From Megaustenia siamemsis (taxonomy: Eukaryota; Mollusca; Gastropoda; Stylommatophora; Ariophantidae), in contig JAVIAB010000041.1 in assembly GCA_032433765.1 (NCBI GenBank), positions 76,034,232 through 76,098,231 of the forward strand: a DNA stretch of 64,000 nucleotides. Direction: 5' to 3'. The position numbers and the translations under genes are program-made. The notes below the pieces were generated by a model. The model was not told the DNA's origin and searched no databases. It worked only from the letters and a program-made list of their open reading frames with translations. Within the stretch, counting starts at the first letter, position 1. Each line of letters begins with the position of its first letter. Shown here piece after piece: positions 26,792 to 38,800 of this stretch.

Positions 26792-28060
26792 GTCAACTAT
26801 GACTGACGGAGGCTACAACAGTCAACTATGACTGACGAAGGCTACAACAGTCAACTATGACTGACGGAGGCTACAACAGTCAACTATGACTGACGGAGGC
26901 TACAACAGTCAACTATGACTGACGGAGGCTACAACAGTCAACTATGACTGACGAAGGCTACAACAGTCAACTATGACTGACGGAGGCTACAACAGTCAAC
27001 TATGACTGACGGAGGCTACAACAGTCAACAATGACTGACGGAGGCTACAACAGTCAACTATGACTGACGGAGGCTACAACAGTCAACTATGACTGACGGA
27101 CTACTACAGTCAACTATGACTGACGGAGGCTACAACAGTCAACTATGACTGACGAAGGCTACTACAGTCAACTATGACTGACGGAGGCTACTACAGTCAA
27201 CTATGACTGACGGAGGCTACTACAGTCAACTATGACTGACGGAGGCTACTACAGTCAACTATGACTGACGGAGGCTACTGTAGTCAATTATGACTGACGG
27301 AGGCTACTACAGTCAACTATGACTGACGAAGGATACTGTAGTCAATTATGACTGACGGAGGCTACTACAGTCAATTATGACTGACGGAGGCTACTACAGT
27401 CAACTATGACTGACGAAGGATACTGTAGTCAATTATGACTGACGGAGGCTACTACAGTCAACTATGACTGACGAAGAATACTGTAGTCAATTATGACTGA
27501 CGGAGGCTACTACAGTCAACTATGACTGACGAAGGATACTGTAGTCAATTATGACTGACGGAGGCTACTACAGTCAACTATGACTGACGAAGGCTACTAC
27601 AGTCAACTATGACTGACGGAGGCTACTACAGTCAACTATGACTGACGGAGGCTACTACAGTCAACTATGACTGACGGAGGCTACTACAGTCAATTATGAC
27701 TGACGGAGGCTACTACAGTCAACTATGACTGACGGAGGCTACTACAGTCAACTATGACTGACGGAGGCTACTACAGTCAACTATGACTGACGGACTACTA
27801 CAGTCAACTATGACTGACGGAGGCTACAACAGTCAACTATGACTGACGAACTACTACAGTCAACTATGACTGATGGAGGCTACTACAGTCAACTATGACT
27901 GACGGAAGCTACTACAGACAACTATGACTGACGGAGGCTACTACAGTCAACTATGACTGAAGGAGGCTACTACAGTAAACTATGACTGACGGAGGCTACT
28001 ACAGTCAACTATGACTGACGAAGGATACTGTAGTCAATTATGACTGACGGAGGCTACTAC
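26792..28060. repeat. 29-bp tandem array
   Basis: About 44 copies of a 29-bp unit, gtcaactatgactgacggag followed by gctacaaca. There are three monomer classes. The gctacaacag class is on the left (to about 27130). The gctactacag class is mostly on the right. A gatactgtagtcaatt class is interspersed from about 27280. Each unit contains the dyad agtca-acta-tgact. A few 27-bp units lack gg (gacggactac). Confidence 0.97.
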
Positions 28061-28699
28061 TATATTTAATTAAATTTTTCCCACAAGGTTTACGGTTAGG
28101 TTTAGGGCATTCCTAATGCCAGGCCGTGATTACGACCCCTAAAGGCTCTAAGAACTTTAACAAAATAACATGTTATTTATCGAAATTAAACAAAACTGAC
28201 AGTAAGATGGAGAATAATGTTTACTTTTGTATACTTCTTTCTTATTTATATTTAAAAAGTTTTCTCCTACTTTTTTTTTTAAATTGCAAAGTCTTTAAAT
28301 CAGATTCTCAAAACTAATCTTACGTAACACACATGCTCCTATACATGGAGATTAGGCATCCAGCCTGGTTTGTTCGATATCATGGCCCTTGAGTAAAGTC
28401 AGCACTCACTGAGTGCTCCTGTTATTATTGTTTATATCTGTGTGTAGTTTTATTCATTTGATGTGGAGACCCTTTTGTGGTGCCCTCTTCCCTTGATGCC
28501 TTAAAGCACGGGCCTTTTTTTGTTTAGTAATTAATCCACCACTGCCTAAATCCTAACCCAGGGGTCAAGAGAACGACCAAATAAAATGCAAGGGGACCTT
28601 ATTCTAAGGTAGGACTTTACCGCTCAGATCTGATGTGCATGGGGAAGCTTTCAGTCTCCAAACACACTCTCCGTTGGGTCCTAAAGATATTACTTGTTG
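28061..28699. other. stretch without a recognised gene
   Basis: Unique-looking AT-rich sequence; small open frame at 28126-28317 without a recognisable domain. Confidence 0.5.
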
Positions 28700-29410
28700 G
28701 CGTCGTCATTCGGTTCATATAGTATCACTAGTAGACGTCGTCATTCGGTTCATATAGTATTACTATAGACGTCGTCATTCGGTTCATATAGTATTACTAT
28801 AGACGTCGTCATTCGGTTTATATAGTATCACTATGGGGGCCTCGCTAGCCGAGTTGGGAAAACCACCCAACTGGACTACCGACGTTCGGACAACCCGTGT
28901 TCGATTCCCGCTGGAAGCAGTGTGAATTGTACTCGTGGTTGGAAACAAAAAATACCCCCACGGTCGACCCAGCAGTTGGCAGAAATGGGTACCAGGGTAT
29001 TACCCTGGGAAGGTGAGGAATGTTGCCTCGCATCTGAGTTTAGATGCTTGAGGCGACACTATACAGAAATCTCCGAACATTTCTGGATAGGCGGCCGAGC
29101 ACATATGGGTGTAAACTCGCGTGCTAAGACGCCGGTTCAAGTCACGTACTTTACCTTTTACCTTTAGTATCACTAGTGACGTCGTCATTCGGTTCATATA
29201 GTATCACTAGTAGACGTCGTCATTCAGTTCATATAGTATCACTAGTAGACGTCGTCATTCGGTTCATATAGTATCACTTGTAGACGGCATCATTCGGTTC
29301 ATATAGTATCACTATAGACGTCATCATTCGGTTCATATAATATCACTAGTAGACGTCGCCATTCGGTTCATATAGTATCACTATATAGTAGACGTCATTA
29401 TTCTGTTCAC
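28700..29410. repeat. 33-35-bp tandem array interrupted by an SINE
   Basis: Units of about 34 bp read gacgtcgtcattcggttcat then atagtatcactagta. About four lie left of the SINE (28700-28834) and seven right of it (29165-29410). The units vary by one or two bases (actatag against actagtag). Confidence 0.93.
28835..29164 (+). mobile_element. tRNA-derived SINE (type 3, tRNA-Leu-like head)
   Basis: The head, from ggggcctcgctagccgagt, has A box tagccgagttg and B box tgttcgattcc, with a long insert between them like a class II tRNA such as tRNA-Leu. The body has gtcgacccagcagttggcag and a ttaccttttaccttt tail. It sits inside the 34-bp array. The flanking tagtatcacta motif is a probable TSD, but the same motif occurs in every array unit, so the duplication cannot be proved from the flanks alone. 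Confidence 0.88.
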
Positions 29411-29734
29411 ATATACATGATACGCTGGCAACATAAGCCGTTGAGGACAGTTCCAGTTATGAACATTTTTCCTAACTTGCAACTCTCTCCCCCACTACTC
29501 ATTCTTTGTTAAATGTGCTCATTTAATATCTAAAGTCGTTCTCTTTCAGATGGTTATATTCTGACATTTAGTGAAGTCTCAAATTTGCCGTTTCAACTGT
29601 TTACAGTTGACCTACAAATAATATTGCAATAATTTAGAGAGGACAGTAAGTGTGAGTCATGTCAGGTTTCAGAAAACAGTAAGTCTGTGATGTCAGTTTT
29701 CCAAAGTATTTTAGTTTCCACTGTACAATGATGT
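29411..29734. other. stretch without a recognised gene
   Basis: AT-rich spacer; nothing recognised. Confidence 0.5.
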
Positions 29735-30140
29735 TTATAAGTGCTTTTTAAAGCTTGAATCTTTTAATATGACTTCATTGCTCATTATCCAAGGTATCTT
29801 AAGGATTTTTCTGAAGCATTTCGTTTGGAACGAATCGATTTTTATTCCTTGCTGTTTGCGAGTTGTCCATAATTCACAGCCATATGTTGCTATCGGGAAG
29901 ATACACGCCCTAAGTAATTTTAATTTTACTGCCGTGCTGATATTGTGCTTCGTGGCATTTAATTTGTGTGCGTTGCTATTGCTAATCGTCACGTGATCCC
30001 TTTCTGGCAGTCTTCCTTATTATTTACTACAGATCCCTGATATTTCGTTTTTTATAGTTTCAAATTCTTCACTGTTGGTGATGATGTTGGATTGGCCTTT
30101 TGTTTTCTCAATGGATATTATCTTAGTTTTCAGATCTTAA
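29735..30140 (-). mobile_element. non-LTR retrotransposon fragment, C-terminal part
   Basis: Minus strand: SIEKTKGQSNIITN, then a frame break, LKLLRACIFPIATYGCELW, and KCFRKILKIPWIMSNEVI. This is the stretch after the RT catalytic box in LINEs (Y-CE-W followed by LR-IL-I-W). It is not close enough to RTE-1, RTE-2 or LINE-C for me to place it. Confidence 0.75.
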
Positions 30141-30699
30141 ATTAATAAGTAAAAACTGTTATTAAAAAATAAAAGCAAATAATTTAATTCAAGATTGTTT
30201 GATTAAAACTGCAAAGATACTGACAAGAAACACTTTCAGACTTCCGTTTCCGTTGGCTATCACAAGTTTAGTCCCCTTTATAGGAATTGTGAGACGAGGT
30301 GAGATTATTGCACATGGATCAGCGATTTCACCTCACCGATGTATTGCTATATCTGTTGCTGCTTAGTAAAACTGGCACATCCGTCAGATATCTTCACCCA
30401 TTATTAAGTAGGCTCAGCTTAAACCTTCAAAGGAGAGAATATTAATTTAAGACAGATTTGAAGCAATGTTAACAAATTGGAATTGTGGGATCACAGCTTC
30501 TATTATACTCGTGAACCAATTTCATTGCATTCAGGAATTCCCCATATCCGTTCTAAAAATATCAATATGTTCTGCATGAATACATAAAAGAGGGCCATTG
30601 GACATATCACAATTATCTTTTGGCTATAAGTAGCTGGTTAAAGATGAATGAGACAATAGATAGAGATTCCATTTTGCAAACATAATAACAATTTACATA
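30141..30699. other. stretch without a recognised gene
   Basis: AT-rich; nothing recognised. Confidence 0.5.
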
Positions 30700-30830
30700 G
30701 AAAATGTCTGTCTGTCTATCTAATCTATCTGTCTGTCTGTCCATCCATCCATGATATACCCACCCACCCAGCTCGTAACAAGGCGCTGTGCCACTGAGTA
30801 CGGGTTCGATCCTGCTTCGGTCCATATAAT
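30700..30830 (+). mobile_element. possible tRNA-derived SINE remnant with (TCTG)n run
   Basis: A ctgtctgtctatc microsatellite (30706-30752) is followed by a segment with a B-box-like ggttcgatcct at about 30804. The A box is poor (tcgtaacaagg). It may be an SINE head beside a microsatellite, or chance. Confidence 0.35.
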
Positions 30831-30831
30831 A

Positions 30832-31917
30832 TATGTAATATATAATGATATATTGTTCTTTGTTTTTTTTTCTGTTGTTGAATATTTGTCATGTTTTCCG
30901 AGTGCTATAAACATACCTCTTCCTCTGAATTGACTCGCGACTTATTGACCCTCCATTAGCTGGTCAACTACACCATGACTAGCTCTCATTCATTTTCCCT
31001 CTGACCACAGAACAATACACAGGGAAGATATTTTTATTTTTATTTCTCATTCTAGTAGAAATTATTTTGTTTTAAATACTTCATTATTAGTTAACTATGT
31101 AGGACAAATTTTATTTACTTACATATCTGTGTGTGTGCTGCTTGTTGTTCCTGCTGAAGGTCTATTCAGCCGAAACGTCATTCAAATTTGTGTCGTCCAT
31201 TAATTATGTAAAGCTTAAACCATACCATTTTTTGTCTATTTTTTTCGTTTCTCCTTTACAATCAGCTTTACTGCAGTTTAGCATTGTGATGCATTTCTTT
31301 GCCTTGACATCTCTATCATTTGGTCTGCGCTGTGACAAGTCTTAATTAGAAATATAATATATATATATAATTTAAATTCGTTGTCATCTGATAATTCACT
31401 ATTTTAAGACAGATAATTTTGTTATTTTGGATTAATTCCAGACTAACTTCTACAGCCCTTTGATTCACAGGCAAGTGAATGTAGTAAATTAAAAACAAAA
31501 ACTTTGGTAATATGAAAAAGGTAAACAAATTAAAAAAAAAACAAGAAATCCTTCCTTCCTCATGTGTAAGTCCCGCCTGGTTAACCACTGGAGCAAGTAG
31601 GACGAATGTTATTTCTGTTTTAGCCAGAACCACTGCAAAAAAAAAAACAACAACAAAATTTATTTAATCCGCTTTGTAACAGCTTAGAGTGACATATGTG
31701 GCTCCTCAACCTTTGCTTTACTTCATTTTTACCTGGTTATTTTCATATTTAGTCGGTGTTTATACAGTCTAATTTCCAGAAAGGACACACCGGTGAATTA
31801 AACATGTAAAAAAGTTGAAAATGGAGTAATTTATAATTTTGATCAATAATTGTGTCAATGAAATTTTGAAAGGTTGACAAAAAAGAATACAGGTTCCTTA
31901 AAAACGCTTGAAAATTA
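30832..31917. other. AT-rich stretch, no gene recognised
   Basis: Apart from the hairpin at 31151-31179 and an (AT)n run near 31350-31369, I see nothing coding. Confidence 0.5.
31151..31179 (+). other. hairpin plus GAAACGTC, Penelope/hammerhead-like
   Basis: A perfect 6-bp stem gctgaa/ttcagc is followed at once by cgaaacgtc. Penelope-like elements and related hammerhead ribozyme motifs have a CTGATGA-stem-CGAAAC layout. Here CTGCTGA replaces CTGANGA, so a working ribozyme is unlikely. A short decayed remnant is possible. Confidence 0.3.
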
Positions 31918-32660
31918 TCATCATCAAGTACCGAACCCGCTGGCGTGGGTGATCATGTCTCTCCATAACTTTCGATCGCGACAGTTATTTATCATTTCTG
32001 TTGTTGACTTTCTGCCAAGCCATTCTCTTGAGCTGTCTGGTGTTTTCTTTCTTTGCTTCCCTCTATCTCTTCGTCCCTCAATTTACCCAGATGTTGTAAT
32101 ATATTCCAGCTCTCTTCTCATTACATGGCCAAAAAATGATGATTGTTTCTTCCTAATATTGGAAATTAGCTCTCTTTTTGCTTGGACCTCTCTCAGAACA
32201 TCTTCATTACTCTTCTTAGCTGCCCATGGTATTCTCAACATTCTTCTGTAAAACCACATCTCTACAGACTCCAATGATTTCATTGTCTGTTGTCCTATTG
32301 TCCATGATTCACTTCCATATGTTATGACTGGCTCTACACTCTACATAACATTTAAGAACTCTTTTTCTTGTTTCTATTGTCAAAAATGGATTGCATAGTA
32401 TTTTCCTCATTGTTTGGAAAGCTGCTTTTGCCTGAGCCATTCTGCATCTCACCTCTTTTGTACATCTTCCGTCTGAGGTTAACAAAGTTCCCAAATATTT
32501 AAATTCCTTTACCTGTTTTAATATCGTTCCAGTTGTCTTCATTTTGCACTGAGGTGATGTCTTTTTCTTTGTTGCTACCATTACCTCTGTCTTTTTGCTA
32601 TTAAGGCTGAGTCCTTTATTTTTGCTTTCTTCCACTATAATGTCCAACATTAAGTGACCT
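31918..32660 (-). mobile_element. RTE-2 retrotransposon, 5'-truncated
   Basis: Minus strand: MLDIIVEESKNKGLSLNSKK, KKKTSPQCKMKTTG, EFKYLGTLLTSDGRCTKEV, LRIPWAAKKSNEDVLREV and KKQSSFFGHVMRRELEYI, ending in a GATGATGATAA tail at 31918. It is close to the 25782-26618 copy but starts further upstream in places. One internal repeat (ctctacactctacat) breaks the frame. No clean TSD. Its right end lies only about 45 bp from the splice donor of the CUB gene's transmembrane exon. Confidence 0.88.
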
Positions 32661-32705
32661 ATAATAGTGCAATATTCAGCTGTGCTATATCTTTACAGCA
32701 ATTAC

Positions 32706-32871
32706 CTGTAAGTGAATTCACTGCTATGATTTGGGCCTGATGGTGTGTTTTGACTGTTCCTAAGTGCTTTCCTTGATGATATTCTTCTTATGCAAAAGAC
32801 AAGAGCCACAATGAGGGAAGGAACTGCAACAGCACTGATAGCAATTGCTGCAATAAGGCCAGCACTTAAAC
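32706..32871 (-). CDS. CUB gene: transmembrane exon
   Basis: 166 bp, acceptor cctag, donor acag/gtaatt. It enters in phase 1 and leaves in phase 2. It encodes LSAGLIAAIAISAVAVPS then LIVALVFC, a hydrophobic helix of about 26 residues, followed by the basic stop-transfer IRRISSRK. The start of a polar cytoplasmic tail with NSQNTPSGPNHSSEF follows. The frame is open at the donor, so more exons must follow to the left. Confidence 0.85.
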
Positions 32872-35800
32872 CTAGGCAGGAATCAACAAAATGAGTTAGG
32901 ATGTCAATAGGACTGTTACACAGTCAATGTACAGAAAAGAACAGGAATCTTAACATGAACGCACTATAACCTAGATATAAATAGACAGGATAAGCATGGG
33001 CGTTAACATACAAGGACTATATTCAAAATATGCATACACATAATAAACACGGATGGAATAGACTGGGTTTATAAACATGATTAGAATTGAATGATGAATA
33101 TCAATTCTGACAGGAAATGATTTGTGAAATTAAATTGAGCTAACATAGTTCTATGAATTTGAGGATAGCTGCAGGATTAAGAAGAAATAAAATTGGTAAT
33201 GAGATCATCAGAGAAAGAGTCACCACAGAACCACTCTTGAACTTCTTAAAAATGTAACTAATGAAAGTGTTCCCCACCTTGAAGGTTGATCAGTTATTCG
33301 GTCCCATATACATAGGAAAAGAATAGTTGACAAAGTGCATGACAGGATCATAGTAAGCTGAAGTGACAACATGAAGGAAACTATGCGACAGCATTAAACT
33401 GAATAGCTCCTTATTTCCTTTCCTTCTTTCTTCATTTGCTTTTCTGCGTCGAGGGGAGATATAGTTCACTGGTTCTTGCTCTTCTTTTGGCCTCCTCTGT
33501 TATATGTCAGAGTGTTTCTAGTATTCCATTTATCCACCTTTTTATTGGTCGGCCTCTAGGTCTTTCCTCGTATTTTTTGTTAGTAACTCATTCCAGTTTG
33601 CTATTCCAGTTAGCAAAAACATACATGTCTTTGGTCAAAATATTATTATTCCAATTATCTATTTAAAAAATAATATATTCTAAAGGTTAAATTAATTCCT
33701 TTCCTTTGGTCTGTGCCATTTTATAAGTTGGCATTGTTTGATTCAGTGATTTCTTAACTTACTTTCTAGATGAAAAGAGGAAAAGAACCTAGAAAAAAGT
33801 ATGGTTGCAGCATTATTGTGATAAAAGACAACATAAAGAATCCAGTGTTGCTTGTGCTTGTCTTTCTTCTCCTCATACCAGATTCTGATTTAATAAATTA
33901 TCAACCTTTATTAGTTTCAATATAACCTCCTAGAAATGTTCTGACTGAATTCAATAGTTTCCACACCTAACTATTATCACTAAGACTAGGATTTTTATGA
34001 CATGTCATATTTTTTTCCTGACATGTATTTTCAAATCCAAGTTAATTTGAACATGTTTCATGCCTTTCTGAACACTCTGATGTTGTTTTATTTGGTTATA
34101 TAAATGCATATATTGACTATAATTTAGGTGTAGGGAATATTTTGACCAAATTGGGGGTATAAATCATATTTTTGGTTATGTTTGTTCATATTTGTCATCA
34201 TATTAGGTACAATAAAACTTTCATTTAGATGACTATTTTAATTAAGCGGGAAAACATTTGGCTGGACAGGAGTGGACAGTACTGACAAGAAAGTGTGTTC
34301 TGGAGAGAGACTTCAAACAGGAATCCTATCACAAGCTGCTTCACTGTCTGAAGTGGGGACAAAGCAGCCAGACACTCCTTTGTTGTGAATTTATTTGCAG
34401 ACACCAATGGAGAATAAGTGTGACCAAAAAGCTGAAAAAAAAGTTAGAAGTCAGAGAGATGTGCCACCTCAGAAATTGTTTGTCAAGTAAGACAAAGACA
34501 TGAAAGCTGAACCTAACACAAAGGGTATAGATTAATCCTTATCAGCAAGTAATTTATATATAATTTTTAATAGCAAATAAGTAATTAATTTATGCCATAT
34601 TTATGTGTACCATTTTTAGGTCATATTTTGTGTTTTTTAGGTTATAAATGAATGCACATGTTTATTATTCTTAGGTTATATTTTACATTTTTTAAGTCAT
34701 AAAAATCTGAATCCTAATTATCACTATATAATCTCAAATACACCTCTCAAATAATAATAATGTTTTTCTTTGTTGCCTACCTGTATCAATATTTGGTCTG
34801 GAATAATAACTTAATTTGAAACCAGCAAAGTTTCCAACATCATTAGAATGAAAGACTATAGTTAGGTCTGACCCTGTACTGTCAAAACTTCTACTATTCT
34901 GGCCACACATTACTATTACTTGAAGAGCTGCTGTGCTGGGACCTAACAAATAAAACAAAAAAGTTACATTTCATCTGTTTTTAATGAACAAAAATATCAA
35001 CATGAAAACAATCAATACAGATTAAAACAAAAGTAATAAACACAAACATTAACAAAACGAACCAAATTAAGATTTATATGCAAATAAAAATTAAGAACAT
35101 TCATAATAAGAACATTTCAGAAAAAAAGTGCTGATTGAAATTCAGCTATGGTAGTGTTTGCATGCAGATTTTGTAAGTAAATCACAGACTAGGCACTCAG
35201 TTAGCCAGCTTTTGGAGGCTATCCTTCATCAGTTAATAACAAATAAAGAGATATAGTTATTTTTGTGGAAAATGTTTACTTGGAAGTGTTTATGGATATC
35301 ATCACTGAACTTTGGTAGTGTCCTTTATCTTGTTTTATTGCATAAGAAGATCTCAACATGGCTCATCAACTCAGGATTGCTTGTTCAACCTTGAGCTGAT
35401 TTCTTATTTTGGTAGATGTTATTTTGTTAATGGTGGTAAGAATTTAATTATTTTTCCTGTAATATTTTTCCAAGCAGTGGCATATATCTCATACCCCAAT
35501 CAACACAAGTCATCTTAGGCCTTATTGCTAATGAGAATGACTACACTGAAAATTTTGACATGATCCAGCATTTCATTGTTTTTTATTTATTTTACTCAGA
35601 GGTCAAATGTATCTGCCACATGGAAGGAAGTGCATTCATTTCTTTCTCAGATGATTGTTGCATAGTCTATTATTGACTGGCATAAAAGAACACATAAAAA
35701 ACAGATGATGTGTACATGAGAACACACATGTTTAGGTCTGTATCAACTTGCACTATCACACACCCTATGAAAGCAGAACTGTAGTTATCAACACTTAAGT

Positions 35801-38800
35801 CGATCCATCTTTGTTCACTCAATGAAATTTGTTGGTGACAGTCCAACAGTAGTTGTTGCAACTGTGATGATCTGTTTTCATTTATTCAATGATTATTGTT
35901 AGAAACGAAAAAATATACATTTATATACTCAGGAAACACAACAGAACATCAAAGGGGGGTAGGAATACTGATAAAAAGAGAGCTACAAAAATATATAAGT
36001 ACCCACTGGACATACAGTGATAGGATTATACTACTCAAGTTGAAAGCAAAACCATTCGACATAGCAATAATACAGACATATGCACCTACTCAAGACTACA
36101 CAGATGAACAAATAGAGGCATACTATGAAGACCTAAATAAAGTTATGAAGCAAGTGAAATCTTCAGACATCTTGATTGTAATGGGTGACATGAACGCTAA
36201 AGTAGGAAAAGGTAGATATAAGACAATTATAGGAAATCATGGTTTAGGAAAAAGAAATGACAGAGGAGAAAGATTAATACAATTCTGTGAAGAAAACAGG
36301 CTGATAATATGTAACACCTACTTCGAGCAAGAGAAAAGGAAACTATACACATGGAAAAGCCCTGGAGATAGGAAGAGGAATCAAATAGATTACATAATGA
36401 TAAAAGAAAGGTTCCGTAACAGCGTAAAGAAAGCCAAAACCTACCCAGGAGCAGATATTAATTCTGATCACAATCCTGTAATGATTAAAATGAAAATCAA
36501 ACTAAAGAGAAACAAGCAAAAATCTGATTCATCAACAAACCCACTCGACATAACAGCTTTAAATCAAAAAGATATTAAAGATACCTATACAATACAAGTA
36601 AAGAACACATACCAGAAGCTGCTAGAGGAAGGAATTGAACAATACAGAAGAGAAAATCCTGATGAAAAAGTAACAACCAAATGGCAATGCATAAAGAAAA
36701 GCATACAAAAAGCCTGCGACACCTTACCCAAAAGAGAAAAGAACAAAAAACAAAAATGGATAACTAACACCATCTTAGAAAAAATGGAAGAAAGGAGACA
36801 AGCGAAGAACACTGCCCAATTCAATAAAATAGATAATGAGATACGCAAAATGTGCAAAAAGGCAAAAGAAGACTGGCTCAGCCAAAAATGTAGAGAAATA
36901 GAAACTATGGAAAGCAGACAAGACCTAAGAGGAATGTACACAGAAATAAAGAGAATGACTAATAAAAATAAAAAAGCCACAGAAGGTGGATGCATTGCAG
37001 ACAAAAAAGGAAAAATGCTAACAGACAATAAGGATATCATAGATAGATGGCAGGAATATATAACAGAACTATTTCATGATCAAAGGGACAAGAAACCAGT
37101 TATAAAATGTACATCAGGCTATAAAATCTTAAAATCTGAGGTGGAAAAAGCTATAAAAACAATGAAAAGGGGAAAAGCAGCAGGACCTGAAAGCATACAG
37201 ATAGAGATGATACAGGCACTTGAAGATTTTGGCATTGAAGTGATTACAGACATATGCAACGACATATACCACACAGGATACATACCAACTGAACTAAAAA
37301 CATCAACTTTCATTGCATTGCCTAAAAAGAATGGTGCAGTTGAATGCAGTGACTTTAGAACAATAAGCCTAATGAGCCATGTTACAAAAATCTTGCTAAA
37401 AGTTATACAAGGAAGGATTCAGAATAAAATCAATACTGAATTAGATGAGCAGCAATTTGGATTTAGGAAAAATAGCGGGACAAAAGAAGCCATATTCTGT
37501 ATGAGAACATTAATCGAAAAATACACAGAAGTAAACAAACCAATATATGCCTGCTTCATAGACTACACCAAAGCTTTTGATAGAGTACACCACAAACAAC
37601 TTATAGAATGCCTAAAAGAGATACATCTAGATGACATGGATATACGACTAATATGCAATCTATACTGGGAGCAAACAGCAATAATAAAATATAACAAAGA
37701 GTTCTCTACACCCATTGATATAAAAAGAGGAGTAAGACAAGGATGCATCCTATCACCAAGCTTGTTCAATCTATACACTGAGCAAATCTTTAAAAACATC
37801 ATAGAGATGCCAGGCCTACAAATTAATGGAAAGATAATCAATAACCTAAGATATGCTGACGATACTGTACTACTAGCAGAAAATCCTAAAGACCTACAAC
37901 AATTACTTAATGAAATAAACACGACAAGCAAAAAATATGGACTAGATATGAATATCAAAAAGACTAAAACTATGATCATAAACATAGAAAATACTCAAAA
38001 CCCACAAGTGGATATCAAAATTGAAGGAATAGACCTTGAGACAGTTCAGAACTATAACTACCTTGGACATACTATAACCAGTGATGGAAAATGTACAACT
38101 GAAATAAACAAAAGAATAGGAATGACAAAAAGTAATTTTAATGCCATGAAGGACATACTAACATCAAAACAAATAACACCAGAGCTAAAACTAAGAATAG
38201 CAAAATGTTACATCTTCTCAATATTCCTATATGGTGCTGAAACATGGACATTAGACAAGAAAACAGAACAGAGAATTGAAGCCTTTGAAATGTGGATATA
38301 TAGAAGAATAGGTAGAATTGGATGGAAGGAAAAGAAAACAAATGACAAAGTCTTAAAACAACTAAAAATGAAAAGAGAACTTCTGAACACAATTAGAACA
38401 AGACAAATGCGATTCTTAGGCCATGTTAAAAGACACAACAGCCTACTGAAAGTGATCCTGGAGGGGAAAATACAAGGTAAAAGAGGCAGAGGCAGACCAA
38501 GATTAACATGGACGAGTAACATCAAAAGATGGACAAATCAACCGATGACAACCTGCACCATCAAAGCAAGAGATAGAGCAAAATGGCGCTCCATGGTAGC
38601 CAACCTTCGTTGCGGAGACGGCACTCAATGATGAATGATGATGATTGTTAGAAAGAGTTCATGAAGTTTTGGCTGCTCTTTGTCCTTCAGGCATGACCCA
38701 AGGGTCCAGGAAATAGTACAACCATCCTTATCATTATTTTGCCATGCCATTGGCCAAAAGTAAGCAAAATGCCCCATAAGACCTGTTAATTCATGAACTA

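Noticed and set aside
26792..28060. 29-bp and 28-bp arrays as CRISPR
   Set aside because: Units are contiguous with no unique spacers, and the genome is eukaryotic.
35896..35905. TTG at 35896 as the true start of the 911-codon frame
   Set aside because: It lies in the target-site duplication. The element begins at 35906 and is 5'-truncated.
36585..38525. Minus-strand frames inside the RTE-1 copy (36585-37040, 37563-37985, 38208-38525)
   Set aside because: Shadows of the plus-strand RT frame: hydrophobic, biased and without a domain.
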